Shown: piece after piece, positions 7,671 to 15,815 of the stretch
How the letters are laid out: each line of letters starts with the position of its first letter
How positions within the stretch are numbered: the first letter of the stretch is position 1
The notes under the pieces: model-generated
Databases searched by the model: none
Told to the model about the DNA's origin: nothing
Seen by the model: the letters and a program-made list of their open reading frames with translations, nothing else
Assembly: GCA_040878035.1 (NCBI GenBank)
Contig: JBBDMX010000078.1
Span: forward strand, 1-64,000
Length of the DNA: 64,000 nt
DNA from: JBBDMX01 sp040878035
Lineage (GTDB): Bacteria; Planctomycetota; Phycisphaerae; Phycisphaerales; Phycisphaeraceae
Reading direction: 5' to 3'
Translations under genes and position numbers: made by a program

Positions 7671-8549
7671 TCAAGCCCCCGGCAGCGAGCGGAACACAAT
7701 GTGCGACGGATCCATCGCGCGGATGCCATCCGCCAGGGCATCGGCGATGTGGCCCAGGTGACCGACGAACCAGCCCGCCAGGCTCGGATGCGCCGACAGA
7801 CGCGACACCTGGGCATCGACGTCCACCTCGGGCATGCCTTGGGGATGAATCGGCACGCACTGCACCAGCAGGATGCCCGCACGGTCGGCGGCGTCGTAGA
7901 GCACATCCGGCCCGTAATGATCACGCACCAAGAGCAGCGAGTTGCCCGTTACCGGCAACAGGCTGCGCTCATCGATCCGATCCACCGCCACCACCGAATC
8001 GATCGCGCAGACCTGGCCATTGACCAACAGTCGCGGCAGCTGCGCTCGCCGGCCCCCGTGACTGGCCCACGAACTCGAACCCGCACCAGCCCGCGCGCCC
8101 GCCCCGGCCCCGGCGCCCGCCCCCGCCCCCGGATGACGCGCCGACGACTCCTTGCGCGCCGAGCGAACCGAAGTCAGGCCCACCGTCACTTTGCGCACGT
8201 CCGTCAGGTTGCCATCGATCAGCAGCGAGGCTTCCAGCTCATACATGGACTGCTCGCCCATGCCCGCCGGCCACCAGCGCTGCGGCTGCACAATTTGCAG
8301 GCGCGCCCGGCCAAGCCCGCCCTCGAACGTCACCGGCACACGCTCCTCATCCTGGAAATCGTCCGGGCCGCGAACCTCCAGAAGCAACTCCACGCGCGGC
8401 AGCACGCGCGGGGCGTCCGGTAAGTTCGCCTGCAAAGCCAGCACGAAATCCACCACTGCCTGTTCCTGGTCCACGTAACGAACCACCGGCCGAAGTGAAA
8501 CGAACCGGCCTTCGCCCAAGGTCACGTTGTCGTCGATGATCTGGCTCAT
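7671..8549 (-). CDS. Glycoside hydrolase family 2-like beta-sandwich/TIM-fragment protein
   Basis: 292 residues, starting at 8549 after AGGAG. Residues ~1-130 look like the immunoglobulin-like sandwich of GH2 enzymes, including QRWWPAGMGEQSMYELEASL, a motif typical of beta-mannosidase/galactosidase Ig domains. Residues ~170-292 resemble the start of a GH2 TIM barrel (GNSLLLVRDHYGPDVLYDAA, HPSLAGWFVGHLGHI), but the barrel is too short and no catalytic Glu pair is evident, so it may be a non-catalytic derivative. Between them lies a low-complexity (GA)n stretch sharing a 26-nt identical DNA segment with the mobA-like gene. No signal peptide. Function unknown. Confidence 0.6.
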   Translation of the reverse strand: MSQIIDDNVTLGEGRFVSLRPVVRYVDQEQAVVDFVLALQANLPDAPRVLPRVELLLEVRGPDDFQDEERVPVTFEGGLGRARLQIVQPQRWWPAGMGEQSMYELEASLLIDGNLTDVRKVTVGLTSVRSARKESSARHPGAGAGAGAGAGARAGAGSSSWASHGGRRAQLPRLLVNGQVCAIDSVVAVDRIDERSLLPVTGNSLLLVRDHYGPDVLYDAADRAGILLVQCVPIHPQGMPEVDVDAQVSRLSAHPSLAGWFVGHLGHIADALADGIRAMDPSHIVFRSLPGA

Positions 8550-9068
8550 ATCAACTCCTTCGCTGTAAACCCGCCCCGCAAGGCCTCCCCGAAAGCTTGT
8601 GTTTCTCCCACTCGAACTATATCCGTGCAATTGTGTCCCGGAATTGTCATTTTGACTCTCGGCGTTCGGCGGGCTGGTTCGTTGAGTCACATGCAGTAAT
8701 TAACATGCAAAATCGGGGCCAGTTGGCCACGATGCCCGATAACGAACTGGCGTCTATTGGTACGTCGGTCATGCGGGGGTAGTGGCATGAGCGGCGGTCA
8801 GGGTCGTCCGATGCCCGGCGTGACAGACATGGGGCACGGCGGCGGAGGGAGCGGAAAACGCCTTCAAACCGGTCGAGTCGCGCAACCCTCAGTCACCAAG
8901 CCACGTTCGCGGCACCCAAGCCCCCTGGAACAAGATCCCATAACGTGGTTAATGGAAACACTTTTGGGCGGATTTTCCTTGCGTTGTCGCTAGGACCGTT
9001 TACACTGGAACTCTGGTGGGTCGCATTCGCCTTTGCGGGTGCATCTGCCGTTTGTGACGGAGGCTCCC
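8550..9068. other. Gene-free spacer (~520 nt)
   Basis: It separates the minus-strand sandwich protein from the plus-strand aspartic protease. No convincing gene, repeat arm or structured RNA was seen. It presumably holds divergent promoters. The only clear signal is GGAGGC just before the ATG at 9069. Confidence 0.5.
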
Positions 9069-10532
9069 ATGTATCGAACGGCGTGTGGTATGCGAGATCA
9101 TCAGCGCCTTTTGCTGGCTGCCTGCGCGATCTGTATCGGGGTCGCTGCGCCCCGTCTTCAGGCGGACACGCCGTCGCCGCTTGATCCGGCCCGCGACGGG
9201 TTGACGCTCAACTTGGGGTTCAATGACTTGGCGCTGGGCCAGCCGGTGGTGGCGGTCGAGGTGTTCAACGGCGCCACTCCGCTGGGGCCGGTCGTTTCGC
9301 AACCCTGGCTGCTTGATACGGGCGCCACCGGCGTTTTCGCGGCGGGGGGGACATTCTATAACTTCGGAAGTCTGGACCTTTTCGAGTTGCTCGATGTACT
9401 CGATGGCGGCGATGCAAGTGGTTTGCTGACCAATGCCGCGACGGAGTTGACCAACAGTGGCCTGACCTATGCCGGGGCGGTGGGTGAGCTGGGAGTTGGC
9501 GGGGTCGAGGTCGTCAAGGTTTCGAATCCATACAGCGTCAACGTGTCCTATGGCGGCGCGGTCCAGAACTCGCTATCGGGGGTTAAGTTGCTAGTCAATC
9601 CTGATGCCGATTTCGGCGAGTTTGCCGGGATCGTGGGCATGCCCGCGATGGTGAACAAAGTGACCACGCTGGACATGTCCGGTTGGTCCGGGGGTCTGTC
9701 GATTAGCGCACCGGGGGAGATCAACCTCGACAACCTCGACGATTGGCTCGATTCCATCTTGGGTGGCGGGCCTGATCCGGGCAGCAGCTATGCAGACAGC
9801 ACGAGCATCGGCGTCACCATCGGCAGCAGCCTGCCGGCGGTGGGTCATCCGTCCCAGCGTCTGTCGGTCCCCCTGCATTACAAGACCTATGAGTATGATC
9901 CAGCCGATATCGCCGGCACTGCCGAGACTTTCTCAGAACCGACAGCAGCGCCGCTTTCCTTTGTCGACGCCACGCTCGAGAATGGCGACTCCGGACTGGT
10001 CTTTACCGACATGCTCATCGATACCGGCGCACAGATTTCCATCATCAACAGCGCGTTGGCGATCGCCTTGGGCCTGGACCGCAACGGCGATCTGGTCGTC
10101 GACGAACTCGATCTGAACGCACTCGATCCAAACGAGCAGATTCTTACGGTCAGCGGCGTCAGCGGAAGCGTCGATGCCCCGACGATGAAAGTCGATTCGC
10201 TGCGGCTGCTGACCGACCAGGGCGTGACGCTGGAGTGGACCGCATACCTGCTGGTCTTGGATATTCACGAGACGATACCCGCGATCTTTGGGAGCGACCT
10301 GTTCACGTCCGGTTGGAGTGATGTGCTGTTGGCCAGCCTGTTCCCCGAGCTGGTCGAGGGGCCGGTGGATGATGGGAATTTCCTGGCGGTGCATTTCGAC
10401 TATCGCAACTACTCGACACAGCCGGGTCGCATGTATTTCGACCTGACGCAGCCCGTGCCTGAACCGGGGTCGGTGGCGGTGCTGCTGGCAATGGGGGCGT
10501 TGATGTTGTCGCGGCGGCGCGGGCACGCCTGA
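9069..10532 (+). CDS. Secreted two-lobed retropepsin-like aspartic protease with PEP-CTERM anchor
   Basis: 487 residues. N-terminal signal peptide (LLLAACAICIGVAAPRLQA). Lobe 1 has LLDTGATG (residues ~79-86) with the downstream hydrophobic-Gly element GIVGMPAM. Lobe 2 has LIDTGAQIS (~316-324) with AIFGSDLF. Two DTGA active-site loops in one chain suggest an internal dimer like pepsin, but with retropepsin-type motifs. The C-terminus is a classic PEP-CTERM tail: VPEPGS, one hydrophobic helix, then RRR, expected to be processed by an exosortase. ATG 9069 has GGAGGC six bases upstream. Proteolytic activity is inferred from the motifs; the target is unknown. Confidence 0.85.
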   Translation: MYRTACGMRDHQRLLLAACAICIGVAAPRLQADTPSPLDPARDGLTLNLGFNDLALGQPVVAVEVFNGATPLGPVVSQPWLLDTGATGVFAAGGTFYNFGSLDLFELLDVLDGGDASGLLTNAATELTNSGLTYAGAVGELGVGGVEVVKVSNPYSVNVSYGGAVQNSLSGVKLLVNPDADFGEFAGIVGMPAMVNKVTTLDMSGWSGGLSISAPGEINLDNLDDWLDSILGGGPDPGSSYADSTSIGVTIGSSLPAVGHPSQRLSVPLHYKTYEYDPADIAGTAETFSEPTAAPLSFVDATLENGDSGLVFTDMLIDTGAQISIINSALAIALGLDRNGDLVVDELDLNALDPNEQILTVSGVSGSVDAPTMKVDSLRLLTDQGVTLEWTAYLLVLDIHETIPAIFGSDLFTSGWSDVLLASLFPELVEGPVDDGNFLAVHFDYRNYSTQPGRMYFDLTQPVPEPGSVAVLLAMGALMLSRRRGHA

Positions 10533-10570
10533 CACGAAATCTGACACCGCGGCCGATCAGCGTTGCGGCA

Positions 10571-11125
10571 TCACCCTCGCGGCCGCCATTCCACGTCTGC
10601 GATCCCCTCCAATTGATTTGCCCGTCGTGCCAAGGCGAAGAGCAGGTCGCTCAGGCGATTCAAGTAGATGATCAGGTCCTGGCCGATGGTTTGGCTTTGC
10701 GACAGGCGGACGCAGAGGCGTTCGGCGCGGCGGCAGACGGTGCGCGCCACGTGCAGGCGGGCGGCGGTTTCCGTGCCGCCGGGAAGAATGAAGTGCTGCA
10801 TCGCCGGCAGGGGGGCGCAGGTCGCGTCGATGTGCTTTTCCAGGTCGGCGATCTGCTCGGCGCCGATGCGGGCGATGGCGGCTTTGTCGCATCCCTCGGC
10901 GTGCGGCGTGGCCAGATCGGCGCCGAGTTCAAAGAGCCGGCTCTGAAGACCGGCAAGGACCGCGCGCAGCTCCTCCTGCCGGCAGGTGGATGCGGCCAGG
11001 CCCAGGATGCTGTTGAGTTCGTCCACCGTGCCGTAGGCATCGACGCGCAGGTCGTCCTTGCTGACGCGTTGGCCGCCGAACAAGTCGGTGCCGCCGTCGT
11101 CGCCGCGCTTGGTGTAGAGCTTCAT
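10571..11125 (-). CDS. PduO-type cob(I)alamin adenosyltransferase
   Basis: Transfers the adenosyl group of ATP to cob(I)alamin to make coenzyme B12. The 184 residues match the family length. N-terminal KLYTKRGDDGGTDLFGG binds ATP; VDAYGTVDELNSILGLA and RTVCRRAERLCVRL are characteristic, and the tail ends LARRANQLEGIADVEW. Cytosolic homotrimer in characterised members. It converges on the aspartic protease gene. It is far from the B12-riboswitch operon at 59-63 kb but shows that the organism uses adenosylcobalamin. Confidence 0.93.
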   Translation of the reverse strand: MKLYTKRGDDGGTDLFGGQRVSKDDLRVDAYGTVDELNSILGLAASTCRQEELRAVLAGLQSRLFELGADLATPHAEGCDKAAIARIGAEQIADLEKHIDATCAPLPAMQHFILPGGTETAARLHVARTVCRRAERLCVRLSQSQTIGQDLIIYLNRLSDLLFALARRANQLEGIADVEWRPRG

Positions 11126-11156
11126 GGCAGGGATGATAGCAGGGGGGTTGGATGGA

Positions 11157-11202
11157 TATGGAGTGCGGCGGCAACGACGCCGCTTTGGCTTGACGCGCAG
11201 CG
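11157..11202. repeat. Family A repeat, left half only
   Basis: GGAGTGCGGCGGCAACGACG with the following CCGCTTTGGCTTG matches the left arm of the 97-nt family A elements. It then breaks abruptly at the first base of a family B palindrome, suggesting that B replaced or inserted into A. Confidence 0.75.
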
Positions 11203-11266
11203 GTCAGAGCCGCGCGGCGTAAGCCCGCGGACGCTCGACCGCAGGCTAACGTCTTGCGGCTCTGAC
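11203..11266. repeat. Family B palindromic repeat, copy 2 (64 nt)
   Basis: Same 64-nt length and ends as the copy at 3984-4047. It overlaps the 3' end of the FGGY kinase gene: the kinase stop codon (TAG at 11248-11246) and its last seven or so residues are encoded by the element. Confidence 0.85.
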
Positions 11267-12748
11267 GTACCGCTCGTGCAGCTTGCGATAGATCGCGTGT
11301 GCCTCGGCGTCGGGCTGCACCACCGTTGTCGTGTCGCTGACGCGGCCGGCGATGGTCTCGAGCGAATCGACGTGGCCCATGGCCCAGTGTCCGAGCATGG
11401 CGGCGCCCAGGGCTGAGGCGTCGGCGGCTTCGCTGGGGGCCATGGGGACGCCCAGCACGTCGATGATGATCTGCCGCCACAAGGGCGCGCGGGCCACGCC
11501 GCCGGTGAGTCGTACCGGTTCGCGTCGCTGGCCCATCGCGTCACATTCATCCAGCGCCTGCCACACATCCGCCAGGCAGAAGGCGACGCCTTCGATCATG
11601 GCGCGGGCGACGTGGGCGCGGGTGTGGTGGAGCGTCAGGCCGTGCAGCGCCGCGGCGGGTTCGCTGATCCAGTGCGGGCTGCGATCACCGGTGAGGTAAG
11701 GCAGGGCGAGCAGGCCGTCGGCGCCGGGGGCGATGGCCGCGGCGTCGGCAAAGAGGCGGTCGAACCCCCGGAAGACGTCGCCATCGGTCAGATCGCTGTA
11801 GAAGGTGTCGCGCACCCAGCGCAGCGCCAACCCGGCGTTGTTGATCGCGCCGCCGGCGAAGTAGCGCGCGCCCGTGAGCACGTAACACCAGGTGCGCTGA
11901 TGATCGTCGAGCTTGGGAGCGTCGGTGATGACGCGGATGGCGCCGCTGGTGCCGGCGGTGACGACGGTGTCGCCCGGCAGAACGGCACCGGAGCCGAGGT
12001 TGGCCAGGCCGCCGTCGCTGGCGCCAGCGATGACGCGAAGGCCGTGAGGCAGGCCGGTCTGCACCGCGGCGTCGGCGGTGACCGTGCCCACGGTCGCCCG
12101 CGGGTCGACCAGCGGGGGCAGGCGTGACGCGGTGATCCCCGCGGCCGCCAGTGCCTGCTCGTCCCATGTCAGCGACGCGAGATTGAACAGGCCGGTGCTC
12201 GACGCCAGGCTCCAGTCGGTGGCCCATTGCCCGGTGAGTCGGTGCGTCACCCAGTCCTTGACGGCCACAATCAAGCTGTCGCCACTGGCGAAGGTGGCGT
12301 TGGTATCCATCCAGCGGCGCAAGCGCGGCAGGTGGTACGTCGGCTGAATGGGGCAGCCGGTGCGGCGATACAGGTCGGCGGCATCGGGGCGTTGCCGCAG
12401 CAGCGCGGCGGTGTCCTGCGCCCGCTGGTCAGCCCAGATGATTACCGGTGAACGCGGCGAACCGTCGTGGTCAACGTCCATCATGCTGTGCATGGCACCG
12501 CTGAGACATAGGCCGGCAATGTCAGCCGCGGCCAGTTGCCCGGTTACATCGCGCAGTGACTGTTGCACCGCCGACCAGATCTCGTCGATGTGCTGTTCGA
12601 CCCATCCGGGCCTGGGCGTGTGCAGCGGGTAATGCCCGCCTGCGGCGCCCCCGCCCCCGGAAGCAACGACACGGCCCGAGGGATCGGTTGCCACGGCTTT
12701 GCAGCCGGTGGTGCCGATGTCCAGGCCAATGATGAGTTGATGCGGCAT
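11246..12748 (-). CDS. FGGY-family carbohydrate kinase (gluconokinase/xylulokinase-like)
   Basis: 500-residue sugar kinase with an actin-like ATPase fold. Visible features: IIGLDIGTTGCKAVATD (phosphate 1 loop), HTPRPGWVEQ, IIWADQRAQD, SSTGLFN, GASDGGLANLGSGAV, GTSGAIRV (phosphate 2) and LTGGVARAPLW (adenosine motif, with catalytic Asp in the GASDGG loop). The GASDG-x-LANLG and NAGLALRW patterns resemble gluconate kinases more than xylulokinases, so gluconate is my first guess. The start at 12748 gives MPHQLIIGLDIG. The stop lies inside a family B palindrome, so the C-terminal YVRAARR is repeat-derived. Confidence 0.85.
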   Translation of the reverse strand: MPHQLIIGLDIGTTGCKAVATDPSGRVVASGGGGAAGGHYPLHTPRPGWVEQHIDEIWSAVQQSLRDVTGQLAAADIAGLCLSGAMHSMMDVDHDGSPRSPVIIWADQRAQDTAALLRQRPDAADLYRRTGCPIQPTYHLPRLRRWMDTNATFASGDSLIVAVKDWVTHRLTGQWATDWSLASSTGLFNLASLTWDEQALAAAGITASRLPPLVDPRATVGTVTADAAVQTGLPHGLRVIAGASDGGLANLGSGAVLPGDTVVTAGTSGAIRVITDAPKLDDHQRTWCYVLTGARYFAGGAINNAGLALRWVRDTFYSDLTDGDVFRGFDRLFADAAAIAPGADGLLALPYLTGDRSPHWISEPAAALHGLTLHHTRAHVARAMIEGVAFCLADVWQALDECDAMGQRREPVRLTGGVARAPLWRQIIIDVLGVPMAPSEAADASALGAAMLGHWAMGHVDSLETIAGRVSDTTTVVQPDAEAHAIYRKLHERYVRAARR

Positions 12749-12766
12749 GGATTGCTCGAGCGCCTC

Positions 12767-12888
12767 ATCAGAGCCGCGCGGCTCAGATGCACAAGCCACG
12801 AACCAGGAACCGCGGGCTTACGCCGGGCGGCTCAGATGCACAAGCCACGAACCGGCAACCGCGGGCTTACGTCGCGCGGCTCTGATGC
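12767..12888. repeat. Family B composite repeat with a 49-nt internal duplication
   Basis: Outer ends are those of family B (TCAGAGCCGCGCGGCT and its complement). The interior is two direct copies, 49 nt apart, of a segment starting GCTCAGATGCACAAGCCACG. It sits between the divergent starts of the FGGY kinase and the DUF89 gene, so it can affect both promoters. Confidence 0.75.
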
Positions 12889-12933
12889 ATAAGTCCTGAT
12901 TGTAGAGACTTGCCGCGCGATACACTCTTGGGC

Positions 12934-14046
12934 ATGAGTGACACCATGACCGTGTTTCCGTTACTGGCCGATCCGCAGAACTACGTGGCGTGCCAGTGGG
13001 ACCTGCGTCCCGAGCCGCAACTGCGGGCGTATTGGCTGGGGCTGTTTCGTTCGCATTTCGGGTCGCTGTTGACCGAAGCTGAACTCGAGGCCGCCGACCG
13101 CGGCGAACCGGTGGCACAGACGCGCGGCAAGTGCGAGCGGGCCGAGCATCAGTTCATGGCGTACCTGGATAAGATCGAGCGCGATCCCGAATCGGCGGGT
13201 GCGCGGCTGGACATTCTGACGATCTGTCTGGCGCGCGAAGACGCCCTGCGTGCCGCCGAGATCGACGATCCCTATCGCCTGGCCAAGCACACGCAGAACG
13301 AAGCGGCGCTGGAGGTGTTGCCCTCGCTCTTGCGCGAGCTGGACGCCATGGCGGCCGACCAGCGCACCGACCGGCTGGTTCGCGGCATCTTCGCGGGCAA
13401 CATCTTCGACATGGGCGCCACGCGCACCAACGAGTTGTTCAAGGCGGGCGGCAAGGTGGACTTCCGCGACACGCTGGGCAAGCTCAAAGAGCGCCCCTGG
13501 GCCCATGACGATCTGGACGCCTTTGTCGCGCGCTTCATCGGTGGGCCGGCGTACAAGCGGGCGCTACTGTTTGTCGATAACGCCGGGCCGGATGTGCTGC
13601 TGGGCATGATGCCCTTGGCGCGTGAGCTGCTGCTGCGCGGCACGTCGGTGCTGCTGACCGCCAACGCTTCACCGGCGCTCAATGACGTGACGATCGATGA
13701 GTTGTCGGGCCTGGTTCGCCGCATTGCCGGGTGGGACAGGCCGATGGCCGATGCGTTTCACGACGGCCGGCTGGCGCTGGTGTCCAGCGGCAACGCGGCG
13801 CCGCTCATAGACCTGACGCGCATCAGTTTTGACCTGGCCAACGACGTGAAGGCCAACGCGGTGGATCTGGTGGTCATCGAGGGCATGGGCCGGGCGGTGG
13901 AGAGCAACTGGCAGGCGAAGTTCACCTGCGACGTGATCAAGGTGGCGATGATCAAGGACTGGGGCGTGGCTCACACGATGGGGTGGGAGGTGTATGACTT
14001 GGTGTTCAAGTATGAGGCGGGAGGGGAAGTGAAAAGTAAAAAGTGA
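12934..14046 (+). CDS. DUF89/ARMT1-like damage-control phosphatase (PANK4 C-terminal type)
   Basis: 370 residues matching the DUF89 metal-dependent phosphatase family. Key segments: GNIFDMGA, LLFVDNAGPDVLLGMMPLAR (the DNxG catalytic block), GTSVLLTANASPALNDVT, ALVSSGNAAPLIDLT and DLVVIEGMGRAVESN. Family members hydrolyse phosphometabolites such as oxidised 4'-phosphopantetheine; the PANK4-like motif order suggests that substrate class. The start at 12934 (MSDTMTV) follows the TTGGGC region without a strong ribosome site. The last residues (VKSKK) come from a 7-nt-period repeat arm that overruns the stop. Confidence 0.8.
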   Translation: MSDTMTVFPLLADPQNYVACQWDLRPEPQLRAYWLGLFRSHFGSLLTEAELEAADRGEPVAQTRGKCERAEHQFMAYLDKIERDPESAGARLDILTICLAREDALRAAEIDDPYRLAKHTQNEAALEVLPSLLRELDAMAADQRTDRLVRGIFAGNIFDMGATRTNELFKAGGKVDFRDTLGKLKERPWAHDDLDAFVARFIGGPAYKRALLFVDNAGPDVLLGMMPLARELLLRGTSVLLTANASPALNDVTIDELSGLVRRIAGWDRPMADAFHDGRLALVSSGNAAPLIDLTRISFDLANDVKANAVDLVVIEGMGRAVESNWQAKFTCDVIKVAMIKDWGVAHTMGWEVYDLVFKYEAGGEVKSKK

Positions 14047-14204
14047 AAAGTGCAAAGTGCAAAGTAAGAAGTGATGAGGTCCTTGAAAAGCCATCCTGCA
14101 AGCCCCTGCATGCCCCGCTTTGGGGGCTTGCCGGGGATTGCCGCCGGGTTTTTCGAAGGTCCCTGCTTTCTACATTCTATTTTCTACTTTTCTTTCACCC
14201 GACG
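14028..14204. repeat. Family D short-period palindrome, copy 1
   Basis: The left arm of AAGTGAAAAGT and GCAAAGT units (mostly 7-nt period, 14028-14078) faces a right arm TCTACATTCTATTTTCTACT (14168-14204). In the centre is a CATGCCCC/GGGGCTTGCC hairpin. Both flanking convergent genes end inside these arms. Confidence 0.75.
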
Positions 14205-15090
14205 TCTCGCGCTTGATGAGTTCCAGCAGGGCTTCGCGCAGGCGGCGCGTCACCGGTCCCACCGCGCCATCACCGATCGCCTTCTTTTCCACGCGCGTCA
14301 CCGGCAGCACGTTCCAGCTCGAGTTCGTCAGAAAAACCTCATCGGCATCGAGCAGATCGTCGATGCTGAGCATGCGCTTCTCCACCGGCAATCCGAGCGC
14401 CGCGGCCAACTCGATGATCGCGGCTCGCGTGACGCCGGGGAGCACGGGTGCGGGCAGCGCGCCGGCCGCTTCTTGGCCGCGGGCGATGGGCGTCAGCAGG
14501 GTGCCATCCCTGACCAGGAACACGTTGCTCACCGCGCCGCTGGCCAGGTGGTTGGTGACGTTGAGCCAGATCGCTTCGCCGGCACCGGCGGCGGCCGCTT
14601 GGCGCAGCGTGCGCAGGCGCGCCCAGTACGACAGGGTCTTGTGGCCCGCCAGGGCGTCGAACGGATTGGCGCCGGCCGGGGCGATGAGCACTGTGATGCC
14701 TTGCTCGAAATAGCCAGGGTCATACTCGGTCGGCGGGGTGGCGACGATCAGCAAGGTCGGCTGGGGCGGCGGGGCGGCGCCGGCCGCGGGTTTGAGCAGC
14801 GACACGTCGCCGGCGGTCAGCGTCAGCCGAACACGCGCTAGCTGGAGCTGGTTGTGCGTCACCGTTTGCCGCACCGCCTGCGCCAGCGGCGCGATGTGCA
14901 GCTCGCGCGCCAGGCCCAGGGTCGCGGCACTATGGGCCAGTCGCGCCAGGTGCTCATCCAGGCGAAACACCTGTCCGTGATGCACCGCCATGGTCTCGAA
15001 AAGCCCCAGGGCATGCTGAAAGCCCGCATCGTGGACGCTGATTGTCGCTTGATCGAAGGGCACCATCTTGCCGTTAAGGAACACATCCAT
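14170..15090 (-). CDS. Class IV aminotransferase (branched-chain/D-amino-acid aminotransferase or aminodeoxychorismate lyase)
   Basis: 306-residue fold-type IV PLP enzyme. N-terminal MDVFLNGKMVPFDQATISVH and DAGFQHALGLFETM are signature segments and fix the start at 15090. Lys151 in AGHKTLSYWARLR is the PLP lysine. AIWLNVTNHLASGAVSNVFL and LPGVTRAAIIELA line the cofactor phosphate site. Members include IlvE, Dat and PabC; no folate or branched-chain genes are nearby, so the substrate is open. A short Ala/Pro-rich stretch (AAGAAPPPQP) interrupts the core around residue 103. The C-terminal RETSGERKVENRM is partly repeat-encoded. Confidence 0.85.
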   Translation of the reverse strand: MDVFLNGKMVPFDQATISVHDAGFQHALGLFETMAVHHGQVFRLDEHLARLAHSAATLGLARELHIAPLAQAVRQTVTHNQLQLARVRLTLTAGDVSLLKPAAGAAPPPQPTLLIVATPPTEYDPGYFEQGITVLIAPAGANPFDALAGHKTLSYWARLRTLRQAAAAGAGEAIWLNVTNHLASGAVSNVFLVRDGTLLTPIARGQEAAGALPAPVLPGVTRAAIIELAAALGLPVEKRMLSIDDLLDADEVFLTNSSWNVLPVTRVEKKAIGDGAVGPVTRRLREALLELIKRETSGERKVENRM

Positions 15091-15122
15091 GCGAAAGGGG
15101 CGCCTGAGTAAGGGGGTGACAG

Positions 15123-15150
15123 TTGCCTGTGATAGCCGGGGCATTATAAT
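15123..15150 (+). promoter_or_regulatory. Probable sigma-70-type promoter of rpmE
   Basis: TTGCCT (15123-15128), 16-nt spacer, perfect TATAAT (15145-15150). It points at rpmE, predicting a start near 15157 and a leader of about 80 nt. It lies in the divergent region with the class IV aminotransferase. Confidence 0.65.
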
Positions 15151-15237
15151 ATGGGGCGCAATTAACCCCGGACCCCCGGCCCCTCGACCTCCCCCCGACC
15201 CCCAGGCCGTGTACCGGCCCAGCAGGAAGGTGCTCCA

Positions 15238-15477
15238 ATGAAAGCCTCGATTCATCCCGACTACATCAACTGCAAGGTTACCTGCGCCTGCGGCAACCAT
15301 TTTGACACGCGCAGCACCCGGCCCACGCTGCACGTGGACATCTGCTCGGCGTGCCATCCGTTCTTCACCGGCAAGCAGAAGTTCGTGGACACCGCCGGCC
15401 GGGTGGAGAAGTTCCAGAAGAAATTCAGCGGCTCGTACTTCAAGGCGGGCAAGCCGGCTGTCCCGGCCAAGGCTTAG
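15238..15477 (+). CDS. rpmE: 50S ribosomal protein L31
   Basis: 79-residue zinc-binding (C+) form of L31. The N-terminus MKASIHPDYINCKVTCACGN and the CSACHPFFTGKQKFVDTAGR block are diagnostic; Cys16, Cys18, Cys36 and Cys39 are the likely zinc ligands. AGGAAGGTG precedes the ATG. The C-terminal tail is Lys/Ala-rich (AGKPAVPAKA). It has its own promoter and a strong terminator, so it is probably monocistronic. The zinc form may be replaced under zinc starvation in other bacteria; no C- paralogue is seen in this window. Confidence 0.97.
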   Translation: MKASIHPDYINCKVTCACGNHFDTRSTRPTLHVDICSACHPFFTGKQKFVDTAGRVEKFQKKFSGSYFKAGKPAVPAKA

Positions 15478-15499
15478 CGACGCGAAAGTCATACACCGA

Positions 15500-15530
15500 C
15501 CGCAGCGCGGACGCCGCGCTGCGGTTTTTT
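15500..15530 (+). terminator. Intrinsic terminator of rpmE
   Basis: Perfect stem CCGCAGCGCGG / CCGCGCTGCGG with a three-base ACG loop, followed by TTTTTT, 23 nt after the rpmE stop. Confidence 0.92.
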
Positions 15531-15552
15531 GTGCGCCGCCGCCAGACCAGAA

Positions 15553-15800
15553 TTGAACCACCAAGACACCAAGGACACCAAGAAGAAGGGTTGAACACGA
15601 AGACACGAAGACACGAAGAAGAAAAGGCAGAAAATCAGAAAAACAGAAAAGGCAGAAAATCGAACTGAGCCAGCCGGAGTCCTCCTATTTTCTACAGTTT
15701 CCGTGTTTCCTGTTTCTTATGCTTTTCTTCGTGTCTTCGTGCCTTCGTGTTCATTCCTCTTTCTCTGCTCTTCTTGGTGTCCTTGGTGTCTTGGTGGTTA
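15553..15800. repeat. Family C nested palindrome, copy 2 (full form)
   Basis: The outer arm is built from CACCAAGGA/CACCAAGAC units (15553-15590) and the inner arm from CACGAAGAC units plus AGAAAA-rich sequence (15591-15660). These are mirrored by pyrimidine-rich complements (15687-15752 inner, 15753-15800 outer), ending 15 nt before prfA. The same two-layer structure occurs on the other side of prfA. Confidence 0.85.
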
Positions 15801-15815
15801 ATCTAGTCTTCAATC

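Noticed and set aside
10571..11125. Link of the PduO gene to the B12 riboswitch operon
   Set aside because: They are about 50 kb apart with no shared regulatory element; only the cofactor is common.
12767..12888. Short direct repeats resembling a CRISPR array
   Set aside because: Only two 49-nt copies with no spacers of uniform length, and the ends are family B palindrome ends; no cas genes.
14170..15606. Long 478-residue version of the class IV aminotransferase
   Set aside because: The upstream part runs antisense through rpmE and into family C repeat DNA; the family N-terminus fixes the start at 15090.
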